Shown here: positions 63,237 through 64,000 of the stretch, in pieces
Position numbering within the stretch: the first letter of the stretch is position 1
Layout of the letters: each line of letters begins with the position of its first letter
From: Sphingomonas leidyi
GTDB taxonomy: Bacteria; Pseudomonadota; Alphaproteobacteria; Sphingomonadales; Sphingomonadaceae
Assembly (NCBI RefSeq): GCF_011761945.1
Contig: NZ_JAASQV010000001.1
Span: 496,001-560,000, forward strand
DNA: 64,000 nt
Direction of reading: 5' to 3'
Notes under the pieces: model-generated
What the model saw: only the letters and a program-made list of their open reading frames with translations
The model's database searches: none
What the model was told of the DNA's origin: nothing
Position numbers and translations under genes: made by a program

Positions 63237-63953
63237 ATGAGGTGCTTCGTTCAGGCGCGCATGGGCTCGACTCGCTTGCCTGGCAAGGTGTTGATGGAAG
63301 CTGCGGGCAAGCCGCTGCTTACTCATTTGTTCGGGCGGCTGCGGCGCGCGGAGCTGCTCGACGGGTTCTGTGTCATCACCAGCACACTGGCGCAGGACGA
63401 TCCGATCGCAGAATGGGCCGATGCCAATGGGATCGACAGCTATCGCGGAAGCGAGGACGACGTGCTCGACCGCTATTATCAGGCCGCGAAGCAGTTCGGC
63501 GTAGACCATGTCGTGCGGGTCACCGCCGACTGCCCGATCATCGATCCGGCGATCGTGGACGAGGCGGTCCGGCTCGCGCGCCAGGAAGCGGGCAGCTTTG
63601 ATCTGTTGACCAACCGCTATCCGATTACCTTCCCCGACGGGATGGACGTCGATGTGATACCCTTCGCATCGCTGGAACAGGCTTGGCGCGAGGCCGGGAC
63701 GCGCTTTCAGCGGGAGCATGTGATCCCCTTCTTCTGGGAGGAAGGACGGCGCGTGCGCAATTTCGAATCCGCGACCAACTATTTCCACACGCATCGCTGG
63801 ACGCTCGACTATCCGGAGGATTATCAGCTCCTCAAGGCGATGATCGAAATGTTTCCCGGCCGGGAAGACAGCTTCACGCTGCAGGACGCGCTTGACCTGA
63901 TCGCAGCGGATCCCGGGCTTGCGGCGATCAACGCGATGCATCTGCCCGGCTGA
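63237..63953 (+). CDS. SpsF-like cytidylyltransferase
   Basis: 238 residues from the ATG at 63237, which has GGAG six bases upstream; a TTG at 63222 is less likely. MRCFVQARMGSTRLPGKVLM is the nucleotide-binding signature of SpsF-type proteins, followed by RGSEDDVLDRYYQAA, TADCPIIDP and HRWTLDYPEDYQLL. It takes the place of PseF/NeuA and should activate the nonulosonic acid as its CMP form. SpsF is known from Bacillus spore-coat loci next to SpsE and SpsG, so PseI- and PseG-like genes are expected just downstream of this window. Confidence 0.85.
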   Translation: MRCFVQARMGSTRLPGKVLMEAAGKPLLTHLFGRLRRAELLDGFCVITSTLAQDDPIAEWADANGIDSYRGSEDDVLDRYYQAAKQFGVDHVVRVTADCPIIDPAIVDEAVRLARQEAGSFDLLTNRYPITFPDGMDVDVIPFASLEQAWREAGTRFQREHVIPFFWEEGRRVRNFESATNYFHTHRWTLDYPEDYQLLKAMIEMFPGREDSFTLQDALDLIAADPGLAAINAMHLPG

Positions 63954-63973
63954 GCGAGGACGGAAGCGTCGCC

Positions 63974-64000
63974 ATGGGCGAAGATGATGCGATGACCGCG
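63974..64000 (+). CDS. Start of the next gene (fragment only)
   Basis: An ATG at 63974, or at 63992 in the same frame, opens a frame that runs off the window after nine codons. Position suggests the next gene of the glycan operon. Nothing can be said about its product. Confidence 0.3.

Noticed and set aside
41000..64000. Whole glycan locus as a recently acquired island
   Set aside because: Composition looks only slightly lower in GC by eye, and no integrase, tRNA junction, insertion sequence or direct repeats were seen; a codon and GC calculation would be needed.

Overview
The window reads as chromosomal DNA of a high-GC alphaproteobacterium, most likely a sphingomonad (Sphingomonas or a close relative). 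This rests on gene content and style, not on a marker gene: CtrA-type boxes, an HWE-family histidine kinase, a plant-type glutamate-cysteine ligase, a fused CysN-CysC, a Wzz/BY-kinase fusion of the kind used for sphingan-like exopolysaccharides, dense packing with many 1-4 bp ATGA/GTGA/TGATG gene overlaps, and frequent GTG or TTG starts. No rRNA, tRNA, insertion sequence, prophage or CRISPR array was seen.

Region by region. 1-7.6 kb holds the 3' part of a giant repeat-rich autotransporter adhesin. 7.7-16.3 kb is signalling: an HWE kinase with its single-domain receiver, a CitE-like lyase, a REC-GGDEF-EAL protein coupled to a CHASE4-type kinase, and a membrane-anchored SET-domain protein. 16.4-20.1 kb is sulfate activation (cysD, cysNC, cysQ). 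20.2-22.2 kb is rmlA-rmlB. 22.2-25.1 kb is amino-sugar and cell-wall recycling (BadF-type kinase, murQ, nagA). 25.2-26.3 kb has a PAS-LuxR regulator and an unknown 79-residue protein. 26.4-29.9 kb carries gshA, a nitrilase-family amidase and ugd. 29.9-30.35 kb is the only non-coding stretch longer than 300 bases; it contains a compact minus-strand unit (a perfect CtrA-type box, a 20-codon ORF, strong inverted repeats, an intrinsic terminator). 30.3-34.7 kb is a second c-di-GMP/phosphorelay module (EAL protein, TPR hybrid kinase, receiver). 34.8-39.2 kb has an exported intradiol dioxygenase, an OmpR/EnvZ-type pair and an MHS-family transporter. 39.3-40.9 kb has a small lipoprotein, rpsU and a membrane FKBP.

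41-64 kb is a surface-glycan locus that runs off the right edge. Assembly and export genes come first: a beta-helix protein, a Wzy/ligase-like protein, a Wza-like lipoprotein, a BY-kinase with a (Gly-Tyr)6 tail, an unknown 408-residue protein, an acyltransferase and a second polymerase-like protein. Sugar genes follow in one direction: a WbpG/PseA-type amidotransferase with dedicated HisH and HisF paralogues, a bi-domain oxidoreductase, a WecB-like epimerase and WecC-like dehydrogenase, PseB, PseC, an aldo/keto reductase, a Gfo/Idh/MocA protein, a class III aminotransferase and an SpsF-like cytidylyltransferase. Together they predict a polymer or surface glycan with an amidinated acidic sugar, probably a pseudaminic-acid-like nonulosonate made by a variant route. 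The HisF paralogue has Leu where the histidine-pathway enzyme has its catalytic Asp11, which supports a glycan role.

The main candidates for something undescribed are the small CtrA-linked unit at 30.03-30.25 kb, the membrane SET-domain protein, and the variant nonulosonate/amidino-sugar set.
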